From P36-A1 sp049478495 (GTDB taxonomy: Bacteria; Bacillota_I; Bacilli_A; JAJDGJ01): a stretch of 64,000 nt of DNA. Positions 41,639-51,918 of the stretch are shown piece after piece; within the stretch, counting starts at the first letter, position 1; every line of letters begins with the position of its first letter. The stretch lies in contig NZ_CP168083.1 in assembly GCF_049478495.1 (NCBI RefSeq), positions 744,001 through 808,000 of the forward strand, read 5' to 3'. A program made the position numbers and the translations under genes. The notes beneath the pieces are model-generated. The model was given only the letters and a program-made list of their open reading frames with translations, was not told the origin of the DNA and did no database searches.

Positions 41639-43820
41639 TAAGAGTAATAAAAAGACTAAAAAAACTAAAAAAATAAATGTTCAAGATAACGGAGTTTCTT
41701 CAATTAGATCAATTCTCGTTGTCTTTTTGACTATTTTTGGTGTTTTATTAGTAAATATTACTTGGATTTCACTAACAGGTCATCATATTGTTAGTGGACA
41801 AGACATTAACCATTATGCACAAGAAAGAGATTTTAAATCAGAAGTAGTATCAGCTAAAAGAGGAACAATCTATGATGCTAAAGGCGATGTTATTGCTAAA
41901 GATACCACTACTTATAATATTTTAGCTATTTTAAATAGGAAAAGATATGATGAAATAAATAAAAAGCCAGCATATGTTACAGATCCTGCAAGTTATGCTA
42001 AAAAATTAGCACCAATATTAAAGATGAAAGAAAAAGATCTCTACACTATGTTAAGTAAGGATCCGGTTAAATATTATCAAACAGAACTAGGCTCTAAAGG
42101 AAAAGGTTTATCTCAAACACAAAAAGATGCCATTGATAGTTTAAATCTAACTGGTATTGAATTTAGTGAAGTAGTTTCAAGATATTATCCAAATGGAACA
42201 TTTGCATCAAGTACTATTGGATATGCAACATATGATGAAAAACAAAAAAGAATGGTCGGTCAACTTGGAATTGAAGCAACATACGATGATGTTTTAAAAG
42301 GAACTGATGGTAAAAGAGAATATTTAGTTGATGGGCAAGGACTTACTCGAAAAGAAATAAGTAATGTAGCACCTGTTGATGGAAAAGATGTATATTTAAC
42401 AATTGACAATAACATTCAAAGAATTGTCGAATCAAATATGGAAGAAATGTTTCGAAGCAATAAAGCAGAATTAGCCTTAGCTGTAGTTGCCAACGCTAAG
42501 ACTGGTGAAATACTAGCCTTAACCAATAGACCAACCTTTAATCCAAACAAACTTGATATCAAAGACTATACAAATCCATTTGTATCTTTAGTTTTTGAAC
42601 CAGGATCTACAATGAAGACATTTACTTATGCTGCCGCTATGGATGCAGGTGTATATAAAGGAAATGATAAATATAATTCTGGAACTACTAATATTACAGA
42701 TAATGGTGTAGTAGTTCAAACAATTAAAAACTATGATAATAATAACTGGGGAAGTATAAGTTTTGATGAAGGGTTTATGAGATCATCAAACACTGGGATA
42801 ATTCACCTATTTGAAAAGTATTTAAAAACAAGTACCTATGAACAATATTTAACTAAATTTAATTTTTTTAAGAAGACAGGCATAGATATTGCGGGTGAGA
42901 ACACGGGTACAAAAGTAATGAGTAAAAAACAAGAAAAATATACTACAGGATTTGGTCAAGCAAGTTCGATTACTCCAGTACAATTGATTCAGGCCTTTAC
43001 TGCAATAACTAATAAGGGTAATATGATGAAACCTTATATTACAGAAAAAATAAGTGATCCAGACACTAAAAAAATCATTGAAGAATTTAAACCAACTATT
43101 GTAGGAACACCAATAAAAGAATCAACTGCAAAGTCAATGTTAGAATTAATGTCTAAAGTAGTTGAAGATGAAAGAGGAACGGGTTATGCACATTACAAAA
43201 TTGATAACTATTCAGTGTCTGGTAAAACCGGAACGGCAGAATATGTTGTTAATGGAAAATATGCAACTTGTTCAACTTGTTACTATACCTCATTTTTATT
43301 AGCAGCTCCAACTTCTGATCCAGATATTATAATGTATTTAGTTACTAAAAAAGATGAATCACCAAGTTATGCAGCAAGAGCTAAATTTACTAAAAATGTA
43401 ACAAGTAATGTATTAGCTTATTTAGATGCTAATCCAGATAAGAATTCTAAAAGTAATACAAAAGAAGCAAAAGTATATGAGGTTGAATCTTTTGTTAATA
43501 ATAGTATTTCTTATACTAAGAAGAAATTAAAACAAGAAAAATTATCTTATGTAGTATTAGGTGATGGTGATAATGTAATAAATCAATTTCCATCCCCATA
43601 CACAAGTGTATCTAATAATCAAAGAATTTTTGTTTTATCAGATTCTAAAAAATATCAGATGATTGATTTAAGTGGATATGCTAAAAGCGATGTTTTAAAA
43701 GTAGCAGCACTTTTAGATATTAAAGTTCAGTTTTCAGGTAGTGGTTATGTTAAATCACAAAGCATTGTAGAAGGTACTACCTTAAAAGATAAAGATGTAT
43801 TAAAAATTAAGCTAGAATAG
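41628..43820 (+). CDS. pbpB: class B penicillin-binding protein with PASTA domains (septal transpeptidase)
   Basis: 730 aa. Lys-rich cytoplasmic tail, one membrane anchor (~28-50), a dimerisation domain (KRGTIYDAKGDVIAKD), then the transpeptidase domain with catalytic Ser in EPGSTMKTF, SSN in MRSSNTGII and KTGT in VSGKTGTAEY. Two C-terminal PASTA repeats (~615-730) as in PBP2x/PBP2B. It cross-links septal peptidoglycan with a SEDS partner (FtsW), which is not encoded in this cluster. Confidence 0.93.
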   Translation: MSDNKSNKKTKKTKKINVQDNGVSSIRSILVVFLTIFGVLLVNITWISLTGHHIVSGQDINHYAQERDFKSEVVSAKRGTIYDAKGDVIAKDTTTYNILAILNRKRYDEINKKPAYVTDPASYAKKLAPILKMKEKDLYTMLSKDPVKYYQTELGSKGKGLSQTQKDAIDSLNLTGIEFSEVVSRYYPNGTFASSTIGYATYDEKQKRMVGQLGIEATYDDVLKGTDGKREYLVDGQGLTRKEISNVAPVDGKDVYLTIDNNIQRIVESNMEEMFRSNKAELALAVVANAKTGEILALTNRPTFNPNKLDIKDYTNPFVSLVFEPGSTMKTFTYAAAMDAGVYKGNDKYNSGTTNITDNGVVVQTIKNYDNNNWGSISFDEGFMRSSNTGIIHLFEKYLKTSTYEQYLTKFNFFKKTGIDIAGENTGTKVMSKKQEKYTTGFGQASSITPVQLIQAFTAITNKGNMMKPYITEKISDPDTKKIIEEFKPTIVGTPIKESTAKSMLELMSKVVEDERGTGYAHYKIDNYSVSGKTGTAEYVVNGKYATCSTCYYTSFLLAAPTSDPDIIMYLVTKKDESPSYAARAKFTKNVTSNVLAYLDANPDKNSKSNTKEAKVYEVESFVNNSISYTKKKLKQEKLSYVVLGDGDNVINQFPSPYTSVSNNQRIFVLSDSKKYQMIDLSGYAKSDVLKVAALLDIKVQFSGSGYVKSQSIVEGTTLKDKDVLKIKLE

Positions 43821-43830
43821 AGGTTTTTTA

Positions 43831-44811
43831 ATGAATGAAATAATGACTATGGGTGTAGTAACTCTCTTAACATCATGGATACTAACAGTCATCATAATGC
43901 CGGTTTTTATTCCAGTTTTGCACAAATTTAAATTTGGACAAAGCATAAGAGAAGATGGACCACAATCACATTTAAAAAAACAAGGAACTCCAACTATGGG
44001 AGGAATAGCCTTTGTTTTATCAACAATGATTACAATGTTAATACTTAGACCAGGATTTCTTGCAAGTCCAAATGGTTTAGCAATAACAATAGTTTTTTTA
44101 GGATACTTTGCAATAGGTCTTGCTGATGATATGTTGATTGTAATAAAAAAACAAAATGAAGGACTAAGTCCTAAGGCAAAATTAGCACTACAATGCTTAG
44201 TAACTATAGTACTTGTTGTAGTATATCCGGGTAGATTTTTTGATCCTAACTATACTAATATTACATTGTTTTATGGAATTTCAATAAACCTACATTACAT
44301 TTATATTTTATTTGCTTTAATAATGTTTGTTGGATACAGCAATGCTATCAATTTTACCGATGGTTTAGATGGGCTTAGTTCAATAACAGTTGCAATAGCC
44401 TTAGGATTTATGGCTATAATAGCTTATGATCAACAACAAAGTGTTGTATTGCTTTATATATGTGCTTTAATTGGAGGGTTACTTGGTTTTTATATCTTTA
44501 ATAAAAAGCCAGCTAAGATATTTATGGGAGATACAGGCTCACTTGCTTTAGGAGGATTTTATGCTGTTGTAGCACTTTTGCTAAAAGTTGAAATTCTATC
44601 ATTAATAATTGGGATGGTCTTTGTTGTAGAAATGGCATCAGTTGTTATTCAAATTTTATATTTTAAAAAGACAGGTAAAAGAATATTTAGAATGGCTCCT
44701 ATTCATCATCACTTTGAAATGGGAACTTTAAAAGAACAAGGAACAGTATTTATGATGTACATATTTGGTCTATTATTTGGACTGCTAGGGATGGTGTTGT
44801 ATTTTGTCTAA
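43831..44811 (+). CDS. mraY: phospho-N-acetylmuramoyl-pentapeptide transferase
   Basis: 326 aa, ten membrane helices. Forms lipid I from UDP-MurNAc-pentapeptide and undecaprenyl phosphate. Signature motifs: KKQGTPTMGGIAF, GLADDMLIV, NFTDGLDGLSS with the catalytic aspartates, GDTGSLALGG and RMAPIHHHFE. The SD is weak; murD overlaps its end by 8 bp. Confidence 0.97.
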   Translation: MNEIMTMGVVTLLTSWILTVIIMPVFIPVLHKFKFGQSIREDGPQSHLKKQGTPTMGGIAFVLSTMITMLILRPGFLASPNGLAITIVFLGYFAIGLADDMLIVIKKQNEGLSPKAKLALQCLVTIVLVVVYPGRFFDPNYTNITLFYGISINLHYIYILFALIMFVGYSNAINFTDGLDGLSSITVAIALGFMAIIAYDQQQSVVLLYICALIGGLLGFYIFNKKPAKIFMGDTGSLALGGFYAVVALLLKVEILSLIIGMVFVVEMASVVIQILYFKKTGKRIFRMAPIHHHFEMGTLKEQGTVFMMYIFGLLFGLLGMVLYFV

Positions 44812-46111
44812 AAAAGCATTAGTAGTTGGTCTTTCTAAAAGTGGATTAGCTGCAATAAATTTGTTAAGAAAAGAAAATTATAATATTACATTAACAGTAA
44901 ATGAAAAACTAGATCAAACTATTCTTGATCAATTTAAAGATATTAGAGTAATAGATGGAATGCATCCATTATCATTATTAGAAGAAAAATGGGATTTTAT
45001 CGTAAAAAATCCGGGGATACCTTATCGAGTTGAATTCATTGCTGCAGCACAAAAAAAAGGAATAAAAATAATAAGTGAAATCGAGTTAGGTTATATTTAT
45101 TCAAATAACATTAATTTAGCAATAACTGGTACAAATGGAAAAACAACAACGACAACATTAATATATAATATTATGAAAGAAGCTTATGACAACACTTATC
45201 TAGCAGGAAACATAGGATTTCCTTTATGTGATGTTGTGTTAGAACACAAATCAAATAACTATATTATAATGGAATTATCAAGTTTTCAATTAATGGGAAT
45301 AGAAACATTTAAGCCAAAAATATCAACAATTATGAATTTATCACCAGATCATTTAGATTATATGGATACAGTTGAAGATTATTATTATTCAAAAACTAGT
45401 ATCTTTAAAAATCAAAACAAAGATGACTTTTACATCTTAAACTTAGATGATCAATTAGTAGTAGATTATTCTAAAAATATCAATGCTAATATCATTACTT
45501 TATCAACAAATAATAAACAAGCAGATGTTTTTTTAGAAAATGATATTATTAAATACAAAAGCGAACCAATACTAAATATAAATGATTTATCAATTCAAGG
45601 GATACATAATGTTTATAATACAATGTTTGCAATTGCATATGCAAAAATTATGAATGTTGACAATAATATCATTCAAAAAATATGTTCTGAATTTAGGGGA
45701 GTAGAATATCGCTTAGAAAAAGTCTATGAAAATGGAAATATTTATTATAACGATTCTAAAGCTACAACACCAGACTCAACAATAACTGCTTTGAATGCAT
45801 TTAATAAAGAAGAAATAGTTTTAATTTTAGGTGGTAAAGAAAAAAACTTAGACTTTAGTAAGTTAATAGAGCTAATAAATGTAAAAAACAATATAGTTGA
45901 AGTTATTAGCTTTGGTCAAATAAAGAATTCATTTAATGACATCAAAAAAGAAACTAAAGTAGTAGATACTTTAGATGATGCAATAAAATATATAAAAGGA
46001 AAATACAAAGATAAGGTAATTATCTTTTCGCCAGCTACTTCAAGTTTTGATCAATTTCAAAACTATGAAAAACGAGGAGAATATTATAATAAATTAGTAA
46101 AGGGTGAATAA
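44804..46111 (+). CDS. murD: UDP-N-acetylmuramoylalanine-D-glutamate ligase
   Basis: 435 aa, TTG start at 44804 inside the mraY end. Adds D-Glu to UDP-MurNAc-L-Ala. ATP-binding GTNGKTTTT, the central-domain LSPDHLDYM and the C-terminal NDSKATTPDSTITAL and GGKEKNLDF are intact. In most bacteria ftsW would follow; here murG follows directly. Confidence 0.96.
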   Translation: MSKKALVVGLSKSGLAAINLLRKENYNITLTVNEKLDQTILDQFKDIRVIDGMHPLSLLEEKWDFIVKNPGIPYRVEFIAAAQKKGIKIISEIELGYIYSNNINLAITGTNGKTTTTTLIYNIMKEAYDNTYLAGNIGFPLCDVVLEHKSNNYIIMELSSFQLMGIETFKPKISTIMNLSPDHLDYMDTVEDYYYSKTSIFKNQNKDDFYILNLDDQLVVDYSKNINANIITLSTNNKQADVFLENDIIKYKSEPILNINDLSIQGIHNVYNTMFAIAYAKIMNVDNNIIQKICSEFRGVEYRLEKVYENGNIYYNDSKATTPDSTITALNAFNKEEIVLILGGKEKNLDFSKLIELINVKNNIVEVISFGQIKNSFNDIKKETKVVDTLDDAIKYIKGKYKDKVIIFSPATSSFDQFQNYEKRGEYYNKLVKGE

Positions 46112-46112
46112 A

Positions 46113-47195
46113 ATGAGAGTTATATTTAGTGCCGGTGGAACTGGTGGACATTTATATCCAGCATTAGCATTAGCAGATTATATTAAACAACAAAACAAAG
46201 ACAATGAAGTGCTTTTCATCGGTTCTAAATATCGAATTGAAGCAACTAAAGTAGCTGAACATGGTTACAATTTTATTGGATTAGATATTATAACACCAAG
46301 TGGTAGTATCTTTAAAAAAATAAAAGGATATTCTCAAGTGTTTTTAAAGGTCAATCAGTGTAAGCAGATCATAAAAGAATTTAAACCAGACATAGTTATA
46401 GGTTTTGGTGGATACACTTCTTATTCTGCAATTAAAGCTGCTATTGATTTAAATATTCCAACAATGCTTCATGAACAAAACTCTGTAGTTGGTAAAAGTA
46501 ATAAAACACTTGCTAAAAAAGTAGATTGTTTTATTACAGCATATCCAGATATACAAAACCAAACTCATACAAATAATGTAATTGAATTAGGTAATCCAAC
46601 TTCATATCAAGTAACTATGACACCTAAAACAGAACTTGCATCATTAGGATTACAAAATAATCTTAAAACAATATTAATTGTAATGGGTTCTCAAGGAAGT
46701 ATGACTATTGATAATGCAATGCAAAAATATCTTAAAAATATAAAAAATAGTAATTTTCAAATTATATATGTTAGTGGTAAAGACTACTATAAAAATCATG
46801 AAAATAATAAATATAATAGTAACATTAAAGTCTTACCATATATAGATGGTTTAGTAAGCGTAATCAAGGCTTGTGATATTATTGTTTCAAGAGCAGGAGC
46901 TTCAGCATTAACAGAAATACTATCAGCACATAAACCTGCAATATTAATACCTAGTAAGTATGTAACAAACAATCATCAATATCATAATGCTAAAGCAATA
47001 ATTGATAAAAAAGCTGCCTTAATGATTGAAGAAACAGATAATTTAGAAACAGATTTAAGCAATAGTATAGATCTTTTATTAAATGATAATAAATTATATG
47101 AATCAATAATCAAAAATACTTCTGATTTTAATCTTGAAAATTCAGCTGAAAATATCTATAAATTAATGTTAAAGAAAAAGGAGGATCAAAAATGA
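46113..47195 (+). CDS. murG: UDP-GlcNAc:lipid I N-acetylglucosaminyltransferase
   Basis: 360 aa from the ATG at 46113, one base after the murD stop, with AAAGGGTGA as SD. GT28 enzyme that converts lipid I to lipid II at the inner membrane face. Motifs: FSAGGTGGHLYPALALA, GFGGYTS, LHEQNSVVGKSNK, VMGSQGS and SRAGASALTEI. Confidence 0.96.
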   Translation: MRVIFSAGGTGGHLYPALALADYIKQQNKDNEVLFIGSKYRIEATKVAEHGYNFIGLDIITPSGSIFKKIKGYSQVFLKVNQCKQIIKEFKPDIVIGFGGYTSYSAIKAAIDLNIPTMLHEQNSVVGKSNKTLAKKVDCFITAYPDIQNQTHTNNVIELGNPTSYQVTMTPKTELASLGLQNNLKTILIVMGSQGSMTIDNAMQKYLKNIKNSNFQIIYVSGKDYYKNHENNKYNSNIKVLPYIDGLVSVIKACDIIVSRAGASALTEILSAHKPAILIPSKYVTNNHQYHNAKAIIDKKAALMIEETDNLETDLSNSIDLLLNDNKLYESIIKNTSDFNLENSAENIYKLMLKKKEDQK

Positions 47196-48109
47196 AAAAA
47201 AAGATACACAAAGATTTAATCAATCTAGGAGTTTCTAATATCATAATAGATGAACCTTTATACAAACATACAACATATCGTGTCGGAGGACCTGCAAATA
47301 TCTATGTAGAATCAAAAAATTACCAAGACATAGTAAATACTATTGATTATGCTATAAAAAATAAAATTAATTACTTTGTTTTAGGAGCAGGATCAAATGT
47401 TTTAATTAACGATAAACCCTTTCAAGGTATAATCATCTCTACAAGGCTATTAAACAGCTATGAGATAAGTGGAAACGAAGTATATGCAGAATGTGGTGTA
47501 AGTATGATTGCACTAGCAGTACACACCGCAAATGCAGGTTTAACAGGACTTGAATTTGCAAGTGGAATACCTGGATGTATTGGTGGATCAGCTTTTATGA
47601 ATGCCGGTGCTTATAAAAAAAGTATGTCTGATGTAATATCCGAAGTACTATTATATAGAAATGGCAATGTAGAATGGGTAAATGTCGAAGAGTTAGAATT
47701 TTCTTATAGACATTCTATCTTACAGACAAAAAGAGATTGGATAGTACTTGCAGTAAAGATGTACTTAGAAGAGGAAGATCCTGAAAATATTAAACAATTA
47801 ATTAATGATCGTAAAAAAAGAAGAATGGATACGCAGCCTTATGATGCATACAGTGCAGGTTCTGTTTTTAAAAATCCTTCAAAAGAATTAAGTTCATGGA
47901 AGTTAATAGATGATGCAATGTTAAGAGGTTATAAAATTAATGATGCTCAGGTTTCAATAAAACATCCTAATTTTATAATAAATACAGATAGAGCAAGTGC
48001 TAAAGACATTTATGAATTAATCAAGTTGGTACAAACACAAGTTAATGAGAAGTTTAATGTTAAACTAAAGATAGAAGTCGAATTGGTAAATTTCAATGGA
48101 GAAAAATAG
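47192..48109 (+). CDS. murB: UDP-N-acetylenolpyruvoylglucosamine reductase
   Basis: 305 aa. FAD enzyme making UDP-MurNAc. FAD-binding TYRVGGPANI, GAGSNVLI and GIPGCIGGSAFMNAGAY are clear, and the proton-donor Ser lies in YSAGSVFKNP. It overlaps murG by 4 bp and ftsQ by 14 bp, so translation is probably coupled through the three genes. Confidence 0.96.
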   Translation: MKKKIHKDLINLGVSNIIIDEPLYKHTTYRVGGPANIYVESKNYQDIVNTIDYAIKNKINYFVLGAGSNVLINDKPFQGIIISTRLLNSYEISGNEVYAECGVSMIALAVHTANAGLTGLEFASGIPGCIGGSAFMNAGAYKKSMSDVISEVLLYRNGNVEWVNVEELEFSYRHSILQTKRDWIVLAVKMYLEEEDPENIKQLINDRKKRRMDTQPYDAYSAGSVFKNPSKELSSWKLIDDAMLRGYKINDAQVSIKHPNFIINTDRASAKDIYELIKLVQTQVNEKFNVKLKIEVELVNFNGEK

Positions 48110-48869
48110 CCTATACGATATTGATTGTTTAAATGAAAAAATCGAATTAGAAAAAAAGCGAAGAAAAGAACGTAAAGCTAGAAATATGTTATTAAGTGCA
48201 ATAGCTGCAGTTTTAGTAATAATATATTTAATTTCACCTATTTCTCGTATAAATTCAATAATCATTAGTGGCAACGAGAGATATGATAATGCACAAATAA
48301 AAGAAATCGCAAATTTAGAAATAAATCAATTTACTTTTACAAGACCAGCAGTTTTAATTAGTAGAGCACTAGAAAGTTCTAACTTATTTAAGGATGTTGA
48401 AGTTACTAAAACATTATTAGGTAGCGTTGAAATTAAGGTTAGTGAAAATAGACTATTGTTTTATGATACAGAAAATAATAAAACCGTATTCTATGATCAA
48501 AGTGGTAACAAACTAACATTTGAAGATAGTGTTACTGCAAGATACAAAGGTGTAGTACCAGAATTATCAGAAAACAAAAAAATAGATGATGATATAAAGA
48601 AAAAGTTAATAAATACAACTTCTCAACTAGCTGACTCTGTTTTGAATGAGATATCTCAAATACAATATACACCTACAAATTATGATAAAGAATTTTTTAC
48701 ATTTATAATGACTGGAAAAAAAGAAATATATATTGAAACTAGCTTAGACAATATTGTCAAAGTAGGGTCACGATATCACAGTTTTTCAATCAATACTAGT
48801 TATAAATGTAGTGTAATACAATATTTAGACTCAGAAAATAAAGCAATTGTTCGAAAATGCGACAATTAA
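48096..48869 (+). CDS. ftsQ: cell division protein FtsQ/DivIB
   Basis: 257 aa. Charged cytoplasmic N-terminus rich in Lys/Arg, one membrane helix (~32-48), then a POTRA domain (SRINSIIISGNERYDNAQIKEIANL) and the beta domain. Bitopic septal protein that links FtsL/FtsB with the Z ring. Sequence is weakly conserved; layout and position carry the call. Confidence 0.88.
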   Translation: MEKNSLYDIDCLNEKIELEKKRRKERKARNMLLSAIAAVLVIIYLISPISRINSIIISGNERYDNAQIKEIANLEINQFTFTRPAVLISRALESSNLFKDVEVTKTLLGSVEIKVSENRLLFYDTENNKTVFYDQSGNKLTFEDSVTARYKGVVPELSENKKIDDDIKKKLINTTSQLADSVLNEISQIQYTPTNYDKEFFTFIMTGKKEIYIETSLDNIVKVGSRYHSFSINTSYKCSVIQYLDSENKAIVRKCDN

Positions 48870-48925
48870 AACATTATTTGAAACATATAATGTTAATTAT
48901 TCTTTATTATATGGTAAATTTATAG

Positions 48926-48931
48926 TATAAT
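48926..48931 (+). promoter_or_regulatory. possible internal promoter for ftsA-ftsZ
   Basis: A perfect TATAAT with a poor TTTATT 17 bases upstream, in the only real gap (87 bases) inside the cluster. Confidence 0.4.
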
Positions 48932-48956
48932 TAAAAAAGATTGGGGGTTGATTACT

Positions 48957-50231
48957 TTGCAACACAATGAGATATATATGGCTATTGAATTATCAGAGTA
49001 TTCTATTAAGGCAGTGGTTGCAGAATATTACAACATGAAACCCTATATCCTAGCTAGCAGTGAGAAAAAAATTGATATTAATTTTGATAATGATGATCAG
49101 CATGACTTGAAAAAAGTTATTTTTGAACTAAAAGATGAAATTACTTCATTACTAGGTTATGAAATCAAAAATACTATTCTAGTCATACCTTCAAATCACT
49201 GTAAGAAGTTTAGCGATAAGGTAAGAGTTGAAGCTATCAGAGAAGATCAAGTAATACAAAAAGATGAAATTGCAACAGGAATTGAACAAATGATTCGTAA
49301 AAATGATAATGAAAAGAACTTTGTTGTGAATGTTGTAATCGATAGATATTCTGCTTATGGATATGGGTATGTTTCAAATCCAGTAGGTCTTGAAACAAGA
49401 TATATAGAACTAGAGGGTAGTGTATATACTATACCTACAGTTATTGCATATCCGTTAATTAAAATAATTGAGGAATGTGGTTTTAATGTTGTTGATGTAT
49501 GCTTAGATATTCTTGCAATTGCTTCTGAAAGTGTGATGCCTAGTGCATTAAAATCAGGTGCGATCATTGTAGATATGAATTCAACTAGTACTAACATAGC
49601 GTATTTTAAAAATAATACAATGAAATCTTACAAATCCATTGAACTTGGTGGTAAGAACATAACTAACGACATTGCATTAGTAGCAAAGATAGACAACAAC
49701 AAAGCGGAAGCTTTCAAGAAAAAGTATGTAGATTTAAATATTGATAGAATACAAGATTTAGTAATTTATCGTTACTATGATGAATACAGTAATGAAGATG
49801 TAGAAATTACTCAAAAGTTTCTTTCAGAAGTAGCTTTGTCTAGACAAAAGGAAATAATAGACCTAGTAAAAACTGAAATAATCGACTTACAACTAAGTGA
49901 AGAAGATTTATTTTACTTCACTGGTGGAGCTAATAAAATTAATGGATTAGAACACGTTTTGAGATATGAATTAAATTTTCCATATAATATTATTAGTTCT
50001 AAAGTTCTTGGTGCAAGGAGCTCAAGTTTCATAAAATGCTTAGGAGCAATTATATATGAAGCAAATTTCTCACGAGTAAGGGGAGAAATTAAGCTTTTTG
50101 TTAATAAAAAGGACTATATAAACTCAATTAATCTTGTTGAGAAAAACAATTTGTTGTATAATAACAACAATAATAGTAATGTGGAGCAGGATTTTATAAA
50201 ACGCTTAGTTTCATATATATTTAATAACTAA
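48957..50231 (+). CDS. ftsA: cell division protein FtsA
   Basis: 424 aa from the TTG at 48957, 9 bases after GGGGG; TTG 48948 and ATG 48978 are alternatives. Actin-like ATPase tethering FtsZ to the membrane. The phosphate-binding loops (AIELSEYSIKAVVAE; GAIIVDMNSTSTNIAYF) and ELGGKNITNDIA are visible, and the final residues (EQDFIKRLVSYIFNN) form the expected amphipathic membrane-targeting helix. Confidence 0.93.
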   Translation: MQHNEIYMAIELSEYSIKAVVAEYYNMKPYILASSEKKIDINFDNDDQHDLKKVIFELKDEITSLLGYEIKNTILVIPSNHCKKFSDKVRVEAIREDQVIQKDEIATGIEQMIRKNDNEKNFVVNVVIDRYSAYGYGYVSNPVGLETRYIELEGSVYTIPTVIAYPLIKIIEECGFNVVDVCLDILAIASESVMPSALKSGAIIVDMNSTSTNIAYFKNNTMKSYKSIELGGKNITNDIALVAKIDNNKAEAFKKKYVDLNIDRIQDLVIYRYYDEYSNEDVEITQKFLSEVALSRQKEIIDLVKTEIIDLQLSEEDLFYFTGGANKINGLEHVLRYELNFPYNIISSKVLGARSSSFIKCLGAIIYEANFSRVRGEIKLFVNKKDYINSINLVEKNNLLYNNNNNSNVEQDFIKRLVSYIFNN

Positions 50232-50248
50232 AAAATTGGAGGTTTCTT

Positions 50249-51385
50249 ATGAATAATATAGAGTTTGATCAATATGCAAACATTAAGGTGGTCGGCGTAG
50301 GTGGCGCGGGTTGTAATGCCTTAAACAGAATGGAAGAAGAGGGAATACAAGGTGTTGAATTAATAATCGCAAATACCGATTTACAAGTACTTGCAAATTC
50401 AAGAGTAGCTAAGCGTATCGAATTAGGTTCTAACCTAACTAAAGGTCTAGGAGCTGGTGCTAATCCAGAAATAGGAAAGCAAGCCGCACTTGAAAGTGAA
50501 ATGGCAATCAAAGATGCACTTAAAGGTGCAGATATGGTATTCGTTGCTGCAGGTATGGGTGGAGGTACTGGTACAGGTGCTGCACCTGTAATTGCTAAAA
50601 TATCAAAAGAACAAGGTGCATTAACAGTAGGTATTGTTTCACGTCCTTTCACTTTTGAAGGTAGATTACGTACAAAACATGCAATTGCTGGAATTGATGA
50701 ATTAAAACAAAATGTTGACTCATTAATTATTGTATCTAATGATAAATTATTAGAATTTGTTGGTTCTATTCCTGTAGGAGATGCTTTTACAGAAGCTGAT
50801 AAAATTTTAATTCAAGGTGTTCAAACAATTACTGACTTAATTGCAGTTCCTGCAATAGTAAACCTTGACTTTGCTGATGTTAAATCAGTAATGGAAAACA
50901 AAGGTTCAGCTTTAATTGGTATTGGACTTGGACAAGGTGAAAACAAAGCAGAAGTTGCTGCTAAACAAGCAATCGCTTCTCCTTTACTTGAAGCTAGTAT
51001 TGCTGGTGCTAAACATGCAATTATTAACGTAACTGGTGGACCATCAATGACTTTAATGGATGCTAATGAATCTGTTAGAGTAATTGAAGAGTATGCTGGA
51101 AATGAAGAAATAAATGTTATCTTTGGTGTTGCAGTAAATGACAACTTAGATGATGAAATGGTTGTAACTGTAATAGCTACAGGTTTTGATATTCCTGAAA
51201 TACAAGAAAATAGCTTGTTTACAGAAGAAGAAAATCAACAACCTGCTGTTGAAGCAAAAGCAGTTGCTGCAACTGAACCTGCTACTGCAGTCAATGAAGA
51301 AACTAATAACAGTTTAAATATTGAACCTGAAGCAGATTCAAGTCAAGATTTAGAAATACCTGCATTTTTAAGAAACAATAGATAA
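50249..51385 (+). CDS. ftsZ: cell division protein FtsZ
   Basis: 378 aa. Tubulin-like GTPase of the Z ring. GTP-binding GGGTGTG at residues 104-110, the N-terminal VVGVGGAGCNA, and the T7 loop NLDFADVKSVM are intact. A variable Glu/Ala-rich linker leads to the C-terminal peptide LEIPAFLRNNR that binds FtsA and SepF. Perfect GGAGG before the ATG. Confidence 0.98.
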   Translation: MNNIEFDQYANIKVVGVGGAGCNALNRMEEEGIQGVELIIANTDLQVLANSRVAKRIELGSNLTKGLGAGANPEIGKQAALESEMAIKDALKGADMVFVAAGMGGGTGTGAAPVIAKISKEQGALTVGIVSRPFTFEGRLRTKHAIAGIDELKQNVDSLIIVSNDKLLEFVGSIPVGDAFTEADKILIQGVQTITDLIAVPAIVNLDFADVKSVMENKGSALIGIGLGQGENKAEVAAKQAIASPLLEASIAGAKHAIINVTGGPSMTLMDANESVRVIEEYAGNEEINVIFGVAVNDNLDDEMVVTVIATGFDIPEIQENSLFTEEENQQPAVEAKAVAATEPATAVNEETNNSLNIEPEADSSQDLEIPAFLRNNR

Positions 51386-51409
51386 TATAATTTGAGGGGA
51401 GAATAAAAC

Positions 51410-51859
51410 ATGGCTATTAAAGATATAAAAAACTGGGTTATTGGTGCTGATGTTGATGAAGAAAACTTTGACAACAATACTCAAGAAGAGTTTAGCACTC
51501 AAAGCTCTACATATGAAGAACCAATTGCTAGTTCATTTGAAACTAGTGCTGATACAAACTTTGGTGTAACAAGTACATCTTCATTTGAAGACACAACAGG
51601 AAAAGGTGCACAAATGGTTGTTTTTGAACCAAGAAGTTACTCAGAGTCACAAGGAATTGCAGATCATTTAAAAAGTAAACGTGGTTGTATAATTAATTTA
51701 CACCGTGTAAGCAAAGATCAAGCAAAGAGAATTATTGACTTTTTGAGTGGTGTTGTTTACGCAATTGAAGGAGAAGTTCAAAAAATTGGACCTAATGTAT
51801 TCTTATGCACTCCTAATAATTTTGCAGTACATGGTGAAATTACTGACACTGAAGAATAA
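51410..51859 (+). CDS. sepF: cell division protein SepF
   Basis: 149 aa. A short N-terminal amphipathic stretch, an acidic Ser/Thr-rich linker (~17-65), and the SepF core (VVFEPRSYSESQGIADHLKSKRGCIINLHRVSKDQAKRIIDFLSG, read in overlapping parts). It polymerises, bundles FtsZ and can stand in for FtsA as membrane tether. 24 bases after ftsZ. Confidence 0.93.
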   Translation: MAIKDIKNWVIGADVDEENFDNNTQEEFSTQSSTYEEPIASSFETSADTNFGVTSTSSFEDTTGKGAQMVVFEPRSYSESQGIADHLKSKRGCIINLHRVSKDQAKRIIDFLSGVVYAIEGEVQKIGPNVFLCTPNNFAVHGEITDTEE

Positions 51860-51876
51860 TTAAAAATATATAATTT

Positions 51877-51904
51877 AAAATGCGATTTATGTCGCATTTT
51901 TAGT
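51877..51904 (+). terminator. intrinsic terminator after sepF
   Basis: AAAATGCGA / TCGCATTTT with a short loop and T-rich tail, probably the end of the main dcw transcript; ylmH lies just beyond. Confidence 0.65.
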
Positions 51905-51918
51905 TTAAAGAGGTTATT

